DNA of 64,000 nt from Batkoa obscura (GCA_030770535.1 JASVEC010000013.1:868001-932000), one strand, 5' to 3'; positions 15,423 through 26,633 are shown, counted from the first letter of the stretch. The notes: a model not told the origin generated them from the sequence alone. Translations and numbers: made by a program.

Positions 15423-15997
15423 ATGGATCCCAAAGTTTCAGCAAACAATAAAGGACGTAATTTCTTAGCAGTAATAGGGGATGAGGTAAGCAAGAGATTA
15501 GGAAAGCAAAATGTAAAAGTATGGATTCATTTGCTTTAATTAGGATACTGTAACTGGATTATTATTATCTGGGGTAGGGCACATTGATGCACAGCAAAAA
15601 AGTAATTTCATGGTGGTTGATAACAGTAAGTAGAATTTAAAGAATTTAGAAGAATTGAGTATTAACAATGATACTAGAAACTCAGTTAGATACTTTAGAA
15701 ACAACTTTCAATGAGTTTACTGAGCGTAAAGATATTGCTATTATTTTAATTAATCAACATGTAAGTTTCATTTAATTACAACTTCTAGTTTATTAATTTT
15801 GTCATAAGGTTGCTGAGCAGATCAGACCATTGATTGATGGTTACACCCAAGCTTTTCCTACTATTTTAGAAATTCCTTCAAAGGACCATCCTTATGGTAA
15901 TTATTTTTAAATGATATGAATATTTATTAATAGCAATAATTTAGATCCATCCAAGGATTCTGTATTAAAAAGAGTACAACGCTTATTTGGAGAATAA
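15423..15997 (+). CDS. VMA7: V-type proton ATPase subunit F
   Basis: Small stalk subunit of the V1 sector, needed for ATP hydrolysis and acidification of vacuoles. It has five short exons, with a first exon reading [20 protein letters not shown] up to a GTAAGC donor at 15486. Then come [49 protein letters not shown] and [19 protein letters not shown], ending KRVQRLFGE. The IAIILINQ and [12 protein letters not shown] blocks are diagnostic of subunit F, and about 120 residues is the normal length. No single frame covers the gene. Introns are about 55-65 bp. Confidence 0.94.
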
Positions 15998-16631
15998 ATA
16001 TAAGATAGTAAAAATCAACTATTTAATTATAATTAGGCAGAACTACAAATCATTATTTTGACTACTGCAAACCTTTTTTAGTACGATTTATTAAATGAAA
16101 CTGGAAAAATGAATTTTATTTTCAATTACATTAAAAATGTTATTATTTGATATTCTATAGTTTACGATCGATCCGTAATAACTAGATTAATACTTGTTTT
16201 TTTTAGCTAAATTGGGGTTGTAGGCTTATCATTATAATCGAAGTTTATGTTATTAAAATAAGGTTCTATTAAATAACGTTCTTTTTTGTACCTTGAAGGT
16301 CATATTATACAGTATTTATATTATCAATTATTTAGGTATTAATTAAATGGCAACATATAACAAGATTGAACTTTCATTTTACTTTTTAATTTTCATTTAC
16401 TAATTGCTAGACATTTAGACATTTTCTCATTTTTCATTATCCTTAGTATGTAGCGTATTATTGAATTTCATATCTGTATTTCTTGTAAAAATATACATGG
16501 CAACATTTATAAATTAAGAGAGTATAATTGAGTAAAGATACAAGCGGTTCCAAGCTGATAGTAACATCAAGCTTGGTTATGTTAAATGAGAATAAAAGAA
16601 TTAAAAGTAGTAATTTGTAAAAATCCAATGT
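15998..16631. other. Convergent spacer VMA7/PPR
   Basis: AT-rich spacer of about 630 bp between converging genes. No exon or RNA gene was recognised. Confidence 0.4.
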
Positions 16632-18623
16632 TCAATCAAGTTTATTGTTGTTAGTAATATCACCATTTAACCTTAATTTTAGTTTATCATAGTTCAATAA
16701 AACAAAATCAATAGTCGGAGATTTTAATGCTTTTAATTTACTAATAAACAATTCAATTTCCGTCTCACTTAAAGTAGTATCTAAACTATAACAGTTTTTA
16801 TCATCACTGAACATCGAATCATGACCATAATAACCGAGGGTATCCTTGATAATCCATAGCATAAAATTGACCTCTTTTAATCTTTTACTTAATTTGATCA
16901 CTTTGATAGCTGGATAAAGTAACCTTGGGTAATTTTTTAATCGCATATTATGGTAAGTTAACAATGCTTTTTTAGGTTCACTTGAGAAACAATAGCCATT
17001 AATTATTGTTGAATATAACATTGTATTGAATTCTACTTTGTCTTCTTCTAGTTTGGCTAATAAAGCATTAACATTGTTAATATCTCCTATTTGGAATGCT
17101 TTTTTCAATATTATATTATATATCGAAAGTGGGATTGAGCCAAGCTCTCTTTCTGCTAATGGTAATAGTTGCAAATTTAGGTCATTCATGTTATATTTGC
17201 TCAAAGTTTGTGCTAGAGCGTTAAAAACACTCAATGTTGGAGTAAATATAGGCTTTATTCTATGCTCGAAAAAAGAATCCAAAGAAAGATTGTCATTCAT
17301 TTCCATTTTTTGAGGATTATTATGATCTTGCTCTGGCGTAATTAAATAAGTCTTAATTAAAACATCTATATCAATTATCATACAACTTTTTGGTAAATCG
17401 AAATTATCAGCTAGATATCTTTTTAAAGTATTAATCTTTTGTAAATCTATTTCTTTTTGAATAAAATGGGTCGTAAATAATCGATTCCATATTGATTCCA
17501 TATCTTTGTTAGTTGCTTTTCCATTCCTTTTTAATACTTTTAAATAATTTAATGCTTGACTATACTCTCGGTTTATGATCATGCCTTCTACAATACATTT
17601 AATGATTCGCTTACTTGATTTGAAGTGTGGATATTTGACTTTCCATTGCTTGTATAACTGATTTACAATAAGTGGCAGATTGCTTGAAAATAAACCTCGT
17701 AGCAAAGTAATACAAAAATCTTCGGTAGGCTTTATCCCATTGCCTATCATTGTCTCATATACTTTCAATGCTAACTTCATTTTTCTCATGGTACATAAGT
17801 CTACTATAATTTGATGATAATTTGAGGATGAAAAGGGGTATTTATCCTTATATTGACTTACGTTATTAAAAATTGACATTGCTTGCTTATCATTATTTTG
17901 GTTCAAGTTTATTCGAATATAAAGGAAATAAGTGACTTTATTTGGCTCTAACTCATGAGTTATAATGTCTTGCTTTAATTCATTGATTTCATTCCACCTA
18001 CTTCGCTCAAAGTATGATTTTAATACAATATTATAAGTAGATATACCCAGCTTCACTCTATTTTGCTTTATTTTTGTATATAAATCTACAAGTCTCGAAT
18101 ACGTTTTCATTCTCAAAAGTGCTGTCAGAGCAATGTTAAAAAAATCTATACCAAAAAACCTGTATTGTTTATCTTCTTTGGTTTGAATAAAAGCTTCAAA
18201 GCATTCACTAGAAGCTCTGTAATCTCCCAGCCTATTATATTCTTCCATCTTTTTTTGTGTTTGTTGAGCTAAATTATTTGACCCCGACTGTCTATGTTCA
18301 TCTTTTGATATTATAACTTTTACATTCGCGTTTTCACTGTTCTTCATAAAGCTACTGTCTTTAACATGTTCAGGTTCTTTATTACAACAAAGATCTAATT
18401 GATTATTTCTTTCTGATACTGTGTTCAAATAACGTTGTACTATAAAAATAGGACCATTTAGATTTGAATTAATTAATGTAGTTTCTACCCTGGTATTCAA
18501 CTTGGTTAAAAAACTGGCAACTGATTTTTGGTTAGTAATTCTAATAATAGAGCCTGATGTTATTTTAATGTTGGTATAGGCATTGGCAGTAAATATACTT
18601 AAGTTATATGAAGAGTAAATCAT
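16632..18623 (-). CDS. Second pentatricopeptide repeat protein, probably mitochondrial
   Basis: An intronless 663-residue protein. PPR-like helical repeats run through most of it, for example KLGISTYNIVLKSYFERSRW, PNKVTYFLYIRINLNQN, YKDKYPFSSSNYHQIIVDL, ALKVYETMIGNGIKPTEDF and VEFNTMLYSTIINGYCFSSE. The N-terminus (MIYSSYNLSIFTANAYTNIK and on) is poor in acidic residues and could be a mitochondrial import signal, though a weak one. It probably binds mitochondrial RNA, like the PPR protein 1.3 kb away. The two are not close enough to be an obvious tandem duplicate, since repeats and length differ. It is divergently placed 350 bp from the LAMTOR5-like gene. Confidence 0.8.
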   Translation of the reverse strand: MIYSSYNLSIFTANAYTNIKITSGSIIRITNQKSVASFLTKLNTRVETTLINSNLNGPIFIVQRYLNTVSERNNQLDLCCNKEPEHVKDSSFMKNSENANVKVIISKDEHRQSGSNNLAQQTQKKMEEYNRLGDYRASSECFEAFIQTKEDKQYRFFGIDFFNIALTALLRMKTYSRLVDLYTKIKQNRVKLGISTYNIVLKSYFERSRWNEINELKQDIITHELEPNKVTYFLYIRINLNQNNDKQAMSIFNNVSQYKDKYPFSSSNYHQIIVDLCTMRKMKLALKVYETMIGNGIKPTEDFCITLLRGLFSSNLPLIVNQLYKQWKVKYPHFKSSKRIIKCIVEGMIINREYSQALNYLKVLKRNGKATNKDMESIWNRLFTTHFIQKEIDLQKINTLKRYLADNFDLPKSCMIIDIDVLIKTYLITPEQDHNNPQKMEMNDNLSLDSFFEHRIKPIFTPTLSVFNALAQTLSKYNMNDLNLQLLPLAERELGSIPLSIYNIILKKAFQIGDINNVNALLAKLEEDKVEFNTMLYSTIINGYCFSSEPKKALLTYHNMRLKNYPRLLYPAIKVIKLSKRLKEVNFMLWIIKDTLGYYGHDSMFSDDKNCYSLDTTLSETEIELFISKLKALKSPTIDFVLLNYDKLKLRLNGDITNNNKLD

Positions 18624-18973
18624 AGCATTAATTGTTGGCTTGAATCTATTTGAACATTAAAATAGGCTAAAAAATAGCTTACTTTTAGAAAACCAGACTT
18701 TAATTTTTCTAAGACTCATTTGCTAGTGATCCCATAACTCAATAATGAGTTATTAGTTAAATTTTTATTTACTATAGTTTATAATAACAGTAATAAAAAA
18801 GTAAAGATATATAATAAATAAATAAATTCATTTATTGAATTAAAAATATAGCTTGAACTTTAGATGAATTAGCATTGCTTGTCAAAAATGTTTTGATAAA
18901 TGATCTAAATCAAAAAGAACGGGCTTTTTAACTAAAACTTGATTTTTAAAAATACGTCCTCATTCTTAACAAA
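18624..18973. promoter_or_regulatory. Divergent spacer PPR/LAMTOR5
   Basis: This AT-rich 350 bp must hold the promoters of both flanking divergent genes. No specific site is recognised. Confidence 0.35.
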
Positions 18974-19397
18974 ATGGACAGTGAAATTGATAAAATGATA
19001 GAAGAATGGTAACTTCACCTTTAATAACATTCTACAAATTTTAAAGTTTAGTTTAGCAGATGAATCTGTCAATGGAATTTTAATTACAGATGATAATGGG
19101 CTTTGCTTATTAGGTAGTTAATTACAGTGTATCTATGTAAATCTTGAAATTAATTTTTAGCAAGAGGAGCAGCCAGTTCATCCGCTTCAGGATATTTAGC
19201 GAGTATTGGTCGTAGAGTCAAAGAAATTGGAGAGTTTCATAATAAGGAAAATGAGAACCCAAGTATTTGTTTACAGTTGAAAAATAGGTAACTTATTTTC
19301 TTGACTAAAAAGTAAACTTAATTTTAATTAAAATTATAGTAAAGTCTTTATTAAAAATCATAGGAGTTACACGATAGCGATGTATTATAATGCTTGA
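18974..19397 (+). CDS. LAMTOR5: LAMTOR5/HBXIP-like Ragulator subunit
   Basis: Roadblock-fold subunit of the Ragulator/EGO-type scaffold that anchors Rag GTPases and TORC1 at the lysosome or vacuole. Four small exons are inferred: 18974-19008, 19052-19113, 19161-19287 and 19340-19397. Joined, they read MDSEIDKMIEECLADESVNG, then ILITDDNGLCLLARGAASSS, ASGYLASIGRRVKEIGEF, NPSICLQLKNSKVFIKN and HRSYTIAMYYNA. This matches the HBXIP pattern of V-G-(V/I)-L-(C/I)-TD-(D/S)-x-G-L, a RG-x-x-S-x-x-x-(S/A)-G turn, and a final strand ending in a short hydrophobic tail. About 94 residues agrees with animal LAMTOR5 (91). No long reading frame covers the gene, so it is easily missed. The acceptor at 19051 was chosen because the alternatives create stops. 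Confidence 0.85.
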
Positions 19398-19615
19398 TTA
19401 AATAGGGGATTATTAAAGTATTTTATTATGCTCATTAAAGGGCCCGATGATTACTATTTATTAATTATTTGTTTTGTTTTATCATTGGTAGTTATAATAT
19501 ATAAAATTAAACGTTATTTATTATAGTTCAGATAAGTATATATTCGAATAAAATTATAATGTATTATCTGAAAGCGATATTTAAGAACTCTTGATTATTT
19601 CATATAAGTAAAAAC

Positions 19616-20111
19616 TTAAATAATAGGAACGTAAATCTTAAGGAGATTAGGAACAACAAACTTAGCATGAATAGAATGAATATCCGTTGGTAACTCGCCG
19701 AAATGATGAGGTAAAGTGATGGTTAATTCAAACTGTCTATTTTCCTGTTGATAAAACTTCGGGACCAAAGAATGTTGGTCTAAATCAGGTAGCCCAAGTT
19801 CAATCTCACTCACCTTTGAAAGACAGTTTCCAGCTATCTTTATAAATGGTTGATAATATTTTAAAGTTGTTATGTCTAGCTTAATTCCCTAAGTACTCTT
19901 TTAGTTTTTAGTTTATTAAATAAAGCTTTAAAATTACTTTTTTGGTCTTTATTTCTATTAATAATAAACCTTCTTCCTTATTGACATATAATCGAGAACT
20001 TGGTATAAGGTGATTTGGTAAGTCATTGTTAGACTTTATTTCGGTCTGAATTTTTTCTACTTGCTGGTTTATTAGGCTGTTTAGTCTTAATTCTAAGTCC
20101 ATGTAATTCAT
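19616..20111 (-). CDS. Unrecognised small protein, two exons
   Basis: Exons 20111-19938 and 19888-19616 join in frame across a 49-bp intron (donor GTAATTTT, acceptor ACTTAG). They give about 148 residues. The start could also be at 20147 or 20102; 20111 (MNYMDLELRLNSLINQQVEK) begins a clear amphipathic helix. The helix is followed by strands reading LYVNKEEGLLLIEIKTKK and IKLDITTLKYYQPFI, and the end is FVVPNLLKIYVPII. The layout of N-terminal coiled coil then a small alpha/beta domain resembles kinetochore or RWD-type subunits in outline only. I do not recognise the family and assign no function. It converges on LAMTOR5. Confidence 0.55.
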
Positions 20112-20333
20112 TTTATACTTTAAGAAATTAAAGATGGTTTTAATCAAGTACCATGATTCTAAATTATTAAAAATCAGGGATAAATATTACACCATTTTAG
20201 ACCTTATAAAAAGGATAAAAGATGGCTCATAATAAATAGATACAATAATAAAATAAAATAAAAGTAATAAAAACAATATCATTTAATAATAACAATATAA
20301 GTAAATGAATCCATAGCCATAATATACATCAAA

Positions 20334-21424
20334 CTAGTTACGCAAGTAGTTTTCAGGTTTTAAATTGAAAAGTTTCAATGCATTCCCTGATAACATTTTT
20401 TCTTTATCTTCATCACTAAATTCAGAAGCATCTTCAATGAGTTTACCAGGATGATGTTCACCAAGCGGGAATGGATAATCAGACCCTAATAAAATATTAT
20501 CTACACCTACTTTACCAACCATAAACTTTAAGGCATCTAAATCATGAACTAAAGAATCAACAAAGATTTGTTTTAAATAACTAGAAGGTGGTTTCTTAAT
20601 GTGTGTGGCACACAAATCTGGTCTTACATTGAACCCATGATCAATTCTACCTAAAGTAGCCAAAAACGATCCGCCTCCATGGGCAAAACAAACCTTAAGT
20701 TTGGGATAGCGATCAAAAATACCTCCAAAGATTAAGGAGCAGACGGCAACTGTAGTTTCGCAAGGCATACCAATAAGCCAAGGAAACCAGTATTTTTCCA
20801 TTCGCCCCTTTGTTTCCATATCCCAAGGATGAACAAAAATAACACAATTGAGCTCTTCTGCTGCTTTAAAAAAGGGATCTAATTCTGGTGCGTCTAAATT
20901 CCATTCATTGATATGAGAACCTATCTGTACCCCAGGTAATCCTAGCTCGTTAACACAACGTTTCATCTCTTGAATGGCAAGATCCGGAGCTTGCATAGGT
21001 AAAGTACCTAAGCCAATAAATCTAGAAGGATCCTCGGCTACTGTTTGAGCTACATGATCATTTAAATATTTAGCAAGATCTAAAGTGTGTTGAGGTTTTG
21101 CCCAGTAATTGAACATAACTGGGACAGTAGAAATAACTTGAACGTCTACCCCAGTATCATTACACTCCTTTATACGTTGAGATGAAGACCAACAGTTACA
21201 TTCGATGGTTCTGAAGTTTTTTCCATCCTTCATCATGTTTGCTTTACCCTAAATCAGATTACTATATTATTATTTAATAGTTGTAAACTACTTACAGGTT
21301 CAAAGTGGTCTAAAGAAACCCAAGAACCATAACCATATTTACGAGATAAGTCTGGTAATTGTTTTGGTAATATATGAGTATGAATATCGATTTTTAAAAA
21401 TTTGTTGTTATTTGCAGTTGACAT
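20334..21424 (-). CDS. ACMSD: ACMSD-like amidohydrolase (aminocarboxymuconate-semialdehyde decarboxylase)
   Basis: Predicted to decarboxylate 2-amino-3-carboxymuconate 6-semialdehyde, diverting the kynurenine pathway from quinolinate/NAD. There are two exons: 21424 to about 21295 and about 21248 to 20334. The true ATG is at 21424 (MSTANNNKFLKIDIHTHILP); the frame extends upstream only through a GTG. Metal-binding motif DIHTH near residue 15, STVPVMFNYWAKPQ, RFIGLGTLPMQAPDLA, GVQIGSHINEWNLDAPELDP, FVHPWDMETKGRMEKYW (metal histidine), CFAHGGGSF and LLGSDYPFPLGE (catalytic aspartate region) follow the animal ACMSD order closely, over about 345 residues. All visible metal ligands are kept. Animal-type ACMSD is patchily distributed in fungi, where many relatives are other decarboxylases (e.g. 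6-methylsalicylate type), so the substrate is inferred. Confidence 0.9.
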
Positions 21425-22246
21425 CCTAAAAGTCACAAAATCAATTAAGATTGTTATTTATACCTATTACTCCTTAAATTTATACACTAATTTATTTTAC
21501 TATTATTATGTGAATGAATTATGCTGTTTGATTGGCTAAATTTTATAATTCACTCATTTTTTATGCTCATTGTGACTTATTTAGCAACCTAGCATATACA
21601 ATTATTTCAAATAACAAATAAAGAATTAACCTAGTTATATTAGAAAGTGATTTTGTCAAATAATAGTTATTATTAGCTTTAAAAATAGAATAAAAGATAA
21701 ATATATTAAGTATATTGTTATCTACATGATTGTTTTTAAATGTATTAAAGCCAAGTTCTATGTAAAAAATGTACAATAATATAGTTTAAATATAGCTATA
21801 CACGATATTGTAGTATAATAATCCTACTTATAAGATACTTGAAATATTGGTTATTTAACATATAGCTTGAAGCTTAGCAGTTGATAAAAGGCTTAATAAT
21901 TCAGTAAATAAGTTAAAGCAGTGCTAATCATTATTGTATTGCCTTATGAAAAATATTAAATTCAATTATAAATAATATAATCTAGATGCAATATATATTC
22001 ATATTTAATCTAGTAAAAAAGACTTCAGTTGAATACAAAGGTTCTACGATAATAATACTAGTTAAATTCAGTCTTAAAAATAGCTAAATAAAAAAATTAC
22101 CGAAACTATTTTATGAGTAGTTTAAACAATGTTATTATGAATAAAAGAAAAGGGGAAAATGGATTAAAATTTACGCGCTTTCATGGATGTTAAATCGAAT
22201 AGGGTCCTTTATGGAATGCTAATTCCCATGGTTTAATTCTCTCAAA
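21425..22246. other. Intergenic ACMSD promoter / Cdc42 3' flank
   Basis: About 820 bp of AT-rich DNA. It contains the ACMSD promoter at the left and the Cdc42 3' UTR at the right. No other feature was recognised. Confidence 0.4.
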
Positions 22247-22977
22247 TTATAAAAGAGTACAGCCTCCCTTTTTACTTCCTCGAGTAACTGGTGGTTCTAA
22301 AGCTGCTACGATAGCTTCATCAAATACATTCTTAAGTCCAGATTGAGTAAGTGCTGAACATTCTACATATTTCACTGCTTTAAGCTCACGAGCTAAACGT
22401 TCACCTTGATCTGTGGAAATTGGCTTTTGACGTTGGCGTGCAAGCTTTTCAATGACTGCTGGGTCATCACGAAGATCCATTTGAGTACCAACAATTAAAC
22501 ATGGAACTCCTGGACAATGATGATGTACTTCTGGGAACCATTTTTCTTTAACGTTTTCAAATGAAGCTGGGGATGTTACTGAAAAGCAAACCAAAAATAC
22601 ATCAGTTTGAGGGTATGAAAGAGGTCTTAAACGATCGTAATCTTCCTGACCTAAAATAATAAATAAATGAAATTTTACTAATATGATAATTATTTACCTG
22701 CTGTATCAAAAAGACCAAGAGTATAAGGTTCTTCACCTATCATAACAGTAACGGCATAATTGTCGAATACCTAATAAAGCTTGAACATAAATTTATAAAT
22801 ATCTAGAATCACTTACGGTTGGAACATACTCCGAGGGGAATTTGTTGGTAGTGTATGAAATAAGAAGACAAGTCTAAATTAAATTAAATTAAATTTAAGC
22901 TGACATGATTTTTAAAATAATTAAAATACCTTTCCGACGGCACCATCACCTACTACTACACATTTAATTGTCTGCAT
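22247..22977 (-). CDS. CDC42: Rho-family GTPase Cdc42
   Basis: Polarity GTPase that controls actin, septins and polarised secretion at the plasma membrane. Four exons: [16 protein letters not shown] (P-loop), then [19 protein letters not shown] (switch I with the effector threonine), then [19 protein letters not shown] ending at DTA-GQE (switch II), then the last exon with [44 protein letters not shown]. The C-terminus is polybasic and ends CTLL, a CAAX box with final leucine, predicting geranylgeranylation. TQ(M)DLRDD and [15 protein letters not shown] favour Cdc42 over Rac or Rho. Total about 192 residues, as usual. Introns are about 50-60 bp and at typical Cdc42 positions. No changed catalytic residue is seen (G12, T17 and Q61 equivalents present). 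Confidence 0.95.
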
Positions 22978-24421
22978 TTTTATGAATTATGTAAATATTA
23001 ATGATATTTCTATGAGCGAGATAATGAGTTTGAGATTTAATAAGTTGATGTTAAAGGAAAAATACTCTAAATTAAGAATAAGAACAGAGAAAATAAAAGA
23101 GAGTACCTACAGAGAGTATAGTCTTATTAAATATAGGAAGCTTAATGTACTTTAGATAGACACTAGTTTATAGTTTTAAAGGAAGTTGAGATAGAGTTAT
23201 AGAAATTCAATTCAAAGCCACAATCCTCAAATTCTTAGTTAAAAAGAAATTAATATTTAAAGTGGGTTATGAACAATTGGTATTAATTTGATTTACCCGT
23301 TAACTTGGCTGTTTAGTTGGTTTATTTTTTTAAGCCCATAGTTTCCCCCTCAAGATCAAAATAGGAATTTAAACCAATCATCTGTGAAGAAGATGATATA
23401 ACGACTCTTTATTGGCTTTGAGCATATATTTGAGTGGAGCTGTTCAAGCAATTAATGAGATAGATAGAACGATTTTACTGGCTCGGTAATTTATTATCGA
23501 AAAATACTCTGCTTCTTTTTGGGTTTAAATAATTATAAATGTATATTATTAGGTCACATTTAATATCAATAGCTAATCAAAGGTATGAATTACCTACTTA
23601 TTGCATCACTGTTCTGTGTTCACACTTTTGATTGGCTTAATATTATCCTACCAGTAAAAACAAGCTTCAAACTTTTCTCAATACTGTTCCGATTTTAAAA
23701 TTGGATTTGTGACTTATTATTATAATTATTGAGGTTATTATAAGATATTATAAAGAGATGCAACTATACTTTTTAACTATTTGATTATTAATAAAAGTGG
23801 TTTATTAACAATCTCTAATAAAAAAAGCATCTGCCTTAAAAACAAATTATCTTAAATGAATTTTTTAATATGACTTTATTTACAATATTATCATATAAAA
23901 TTATAAGCAAAATACTTGTATTAAATTAAATATTTTTACACAATATAGTTAAAAGGTCTAATTTATTTAGTTATAAAAGGCTTTGATGTACTTATCTTAT
24001 TTAAAATAAATATCAAAATTAGTAATATCTTTAAGACAAAATTAACCTCCAAGTTCTGGAATTCTTAATTGTGTATTCTTTAAATATTTTAATTTTAATC
24101 ATTGGAATGTCATACTTATTTAATATTAGCTCAAAAAATAAGTGTTTATTTTATAAACAAGAATAAAAAGAAATGAATTTATTTGTAAAAATAATGATTG
24201 TTAGCATAACATTTAACAGTAATTTTTTTATACTATTTTATTTATTAAAAATCTAGAATGGTTGAAAACTTAATTTAAGTTTAATTAAATTTCGGTTATC
24301 AAATTCAACTTCATTTAAACTTTAGACAAAAATTTAACGTTACAAATGGGATATACAATCAACTAAAATTAGTGAATGGTATTTAAAAAATAGATTTAAC
24401 AAAACTTCACTTTTCAAAAGA
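22978..24421. other. 1.44-kb divergent intergenic region
   Basis: AT-rich interval between Cdc42 (-) and the Hv1-like gene (+). It must hold both promoters. Purine-rich stretches at 23040-23110 are compatible with the Cdc42 leader. No exon is seen. Confidence 0.4.
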
Positions 24422-25354
24422 ATGGATGAAAAATATTTTGAACATGAAGGCTTAGCGGTAGAAAAAGCTATGATCCTTCGGAGCGTAGCTCAAGAACTAG
24501 AAGCTTTAGATGCAGAGTACAATATAACTAATGAAGAAACCTATAGTAGAGCTGATAATGAACCTTATTTTATATATTTTAAAAGAAAAGTTGGGATTAT
24601 AATTTTTGAAAAACCTTTCTTGTATATAGTCACTATTTTAGCTTTTGTAAACTTGTTTTTATCCATATCCGATTTATTTATAGGTATTGTTCTTTATTTT
24701 CATTTTATTTTATAAAGCTAATACTTTTTTTAAGTACCAAACAACCCGCTTAGTGTTTCATTATTAAAAGCTTCCTTATACACAAATATCGTCATTTTTA
24801 TCTTATTCCTATGTGAAGCCATACTTCGAGGTTATTACCTTGGCTTTAAGAGTTACTTTAGTTCTTTATTTAATGTTCTAGATGTTTTCCTTATCTCCAT
24901 ATGTTTACTATTCGATATCATCCATTTGTTTGACTCTAGTGTACATGTAAGAATATCTATTTATATACTAATTAATTTTAGAGTCATTTATGTCATAAGA
25001 ACTCTAATTAAGCTTCAGTTCCAAGAAGTAGATAAGGTAATTATATGTATATATACTTATGCATGTATTAACTTCTTTCAGGAAAGTTTAAGGTATACAC
25101 AGTTGGAAGAGTATTATTCAAAGCTTGTTGATACTCTAAATCAATTTAAAGATATAGACGATGCGTTACATAAAGATCTTGCCTTAATTAATGCATTGAT
25201 AGATGCTGCTTCTAAAGGAAAACAAATGGATGAAGATGCCTTTATGTCAAGGTCTAAAAAGTCTTGGGATTTTCTAGTGCCTCCTACAACTCCATTAAGA
25301 ATTCGTAGATTTTCATTTTCTATTTTAAGTAAAAGAAAAACTAGCTTGCTTTGA
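24422..25354 (+). CDS. Voltage-sensor-domain membrane protein, Hv1 proton-channel-like
   Basis: Three exons: 24422 to about 24684; about 24735 to 25035; 25081-25354. Joined, they encode a short acidic N-terminus, four hydrophobic segments, and a C-terminal coiled coil, the Hv1 layout. S1 reads KPFLYIVTILAFVNLFLSIS-DLF. S2 contains FLCEAILRGYYLG with an acidic residue. S3 reads SLFNVLDVFLISICLLFDI, matching the FEILDAVVVVVSFILDI pattern of Hv1 with its aspartates. S4 reads ILINFRVIYVIRTLIK; it keeps an F-R equivalent of W-R and a second Arg, but one gating Arg position is Ile or Tyr. The C-terminus (YTQLEEYYSKLVDTL and on) is a predicted coiled coil. I infer a proton channel or an Hv1-related voltage sensor; conduction is not certain. 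The donor-like GTAAGA at 24949 is not used, since removal breaks the frame in S4. The AAG acceptor of intron 1 is less common. Confidence 0.7.
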
Positions 25355-25471
25355 GTTAATTTTTATATAACCAATACAAATAAATGATCTTGATTATGTG
25401 ATTATTATAAATTAATAGTCATAGTTTGTATAGCGTCTCATTTATTAATTTATTTTTCAAAAGTTATCTAT

Positions 25472-26633
25472 TTATAACTCTTCCCTTTCTTTTATATAAA
25501 TCTGTTCCATATCGCTTATTAACTCAGTATTATCAAGCACCTTAATATTCGATAATAATAGAGAAGTATTGTCCTCATCCAAACCTCCAAAAACATAGCC
25601 GTTCGCTTTATCAATGGCTTTCATCAATGAAATCATGGATTTTTTATCCTTAAATAAATGAGTCAATAATATAATATATAGTGAAAAAACCTACTTCGAC
25701 CATTAAAGGATGAAAGTGAACCAATCCGAATTCCTCAACTAAAGAGGAAAGTGCTTCTGTTAGCTTGTGGTATTTCGTTCCCATCTGCTCTTCGTTAAGC
25801 TGTTCTAAAAGATAGCTTAAATCCATAACTTCTGTATAAAATTCTAATCTAAAGGCTATTATTTTTAACTTGTTTTGATTTGGTATTTAGTTTTGATTAA
25901 TATTACCTAATTTCCCGTAACTTTGGATTAGATCTAACTTTGAAAGTACATTGACATGAGGCAACTCTAACAGCAACATTGTCTTCAATGACACTAATAA
26001 AACTGATATATATTTCACTGGATCAGTGCAATAATGAGCATCTACTAGATGTACAGCAGTTAACTAAAAATTATAAATAGGATCCTAAAATATTGAAGTT
26101 TTAAATTACTCTAAAGTCCAGTTTTTGTAATTTGTCTAATATGTTCTTTACCGAATAATTATGAGTATACAGCTCAACTTGTCCAGGAAAATCAAATATG
26201 AAATAAGAATCTAAATAAGATTAACATTGTTTAGATTTTCATTTGTTTTTTTACCTTTGAATTTCATAAGTTTATTTATCAACCACTCTATATTTTTCTC
26301 CAAATACTCCATACAATAAACCATACCCCCATTAGGCCCCAATTGAAATTCATCCATAACATCTTGTACTGTAATTAAGTCATTGATATCAATAGTGGGT
26401 GTATAAGGAATATTTTCATTAGCTGGATCTAAATTGATAATAATCGTTTTTCTAAGAATAAAAATTAAATAAAACTGATAATAAGTAGCAACTACCTTTT
26501 TAAACCCGAGAAAAATTGTTCTGCCCCATGACAATAACTCGTTTTTCCTGATCCTGGTGGTCCTATTACTACCTTACTTATTTTAATCCATGCTTTATCC
26601 TTATTCTTTATGTTTTACTTGTCCAAATGGCAT
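25472..26633 (-). CDS. GPN2: GPN-loop GTPase 2
   Basis: Member of the GPN GTPases, which act in assembly and nuclear import of RNA polymerase II and III. About seven exons. Exon 1 is just MPFGQ (26633-26619). Next comes [20 protein letters not shown] (P-loop), then [17 protein letters not shown] (with LDPAN), [19 protein letters not shown] (GPN loop) and [12 protein letters not shown]. Later exons give a FLDCPGQVEL-type G3, a [14 protein letters not shown] region and an LLSKLDLI-type G4, and the end exon reads [16 protein letters not shown] and [25 protein letters not shown] with PFGQ at the start points to GPN2 rather than GPN1 or GPN3. Intron 1 would use an AAG acceptor. Exon boundaries were not all fixed by hand. 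Confidence 0.9.

Noticed and set aside
24949-24983. Possible 35-bp intron (GTAAGA...TTTTAG) inside the Hv1-like gene.
   Set aside because: Removing it shifts the frame and brings an early stop, while retaining it gives a good S4 segment.
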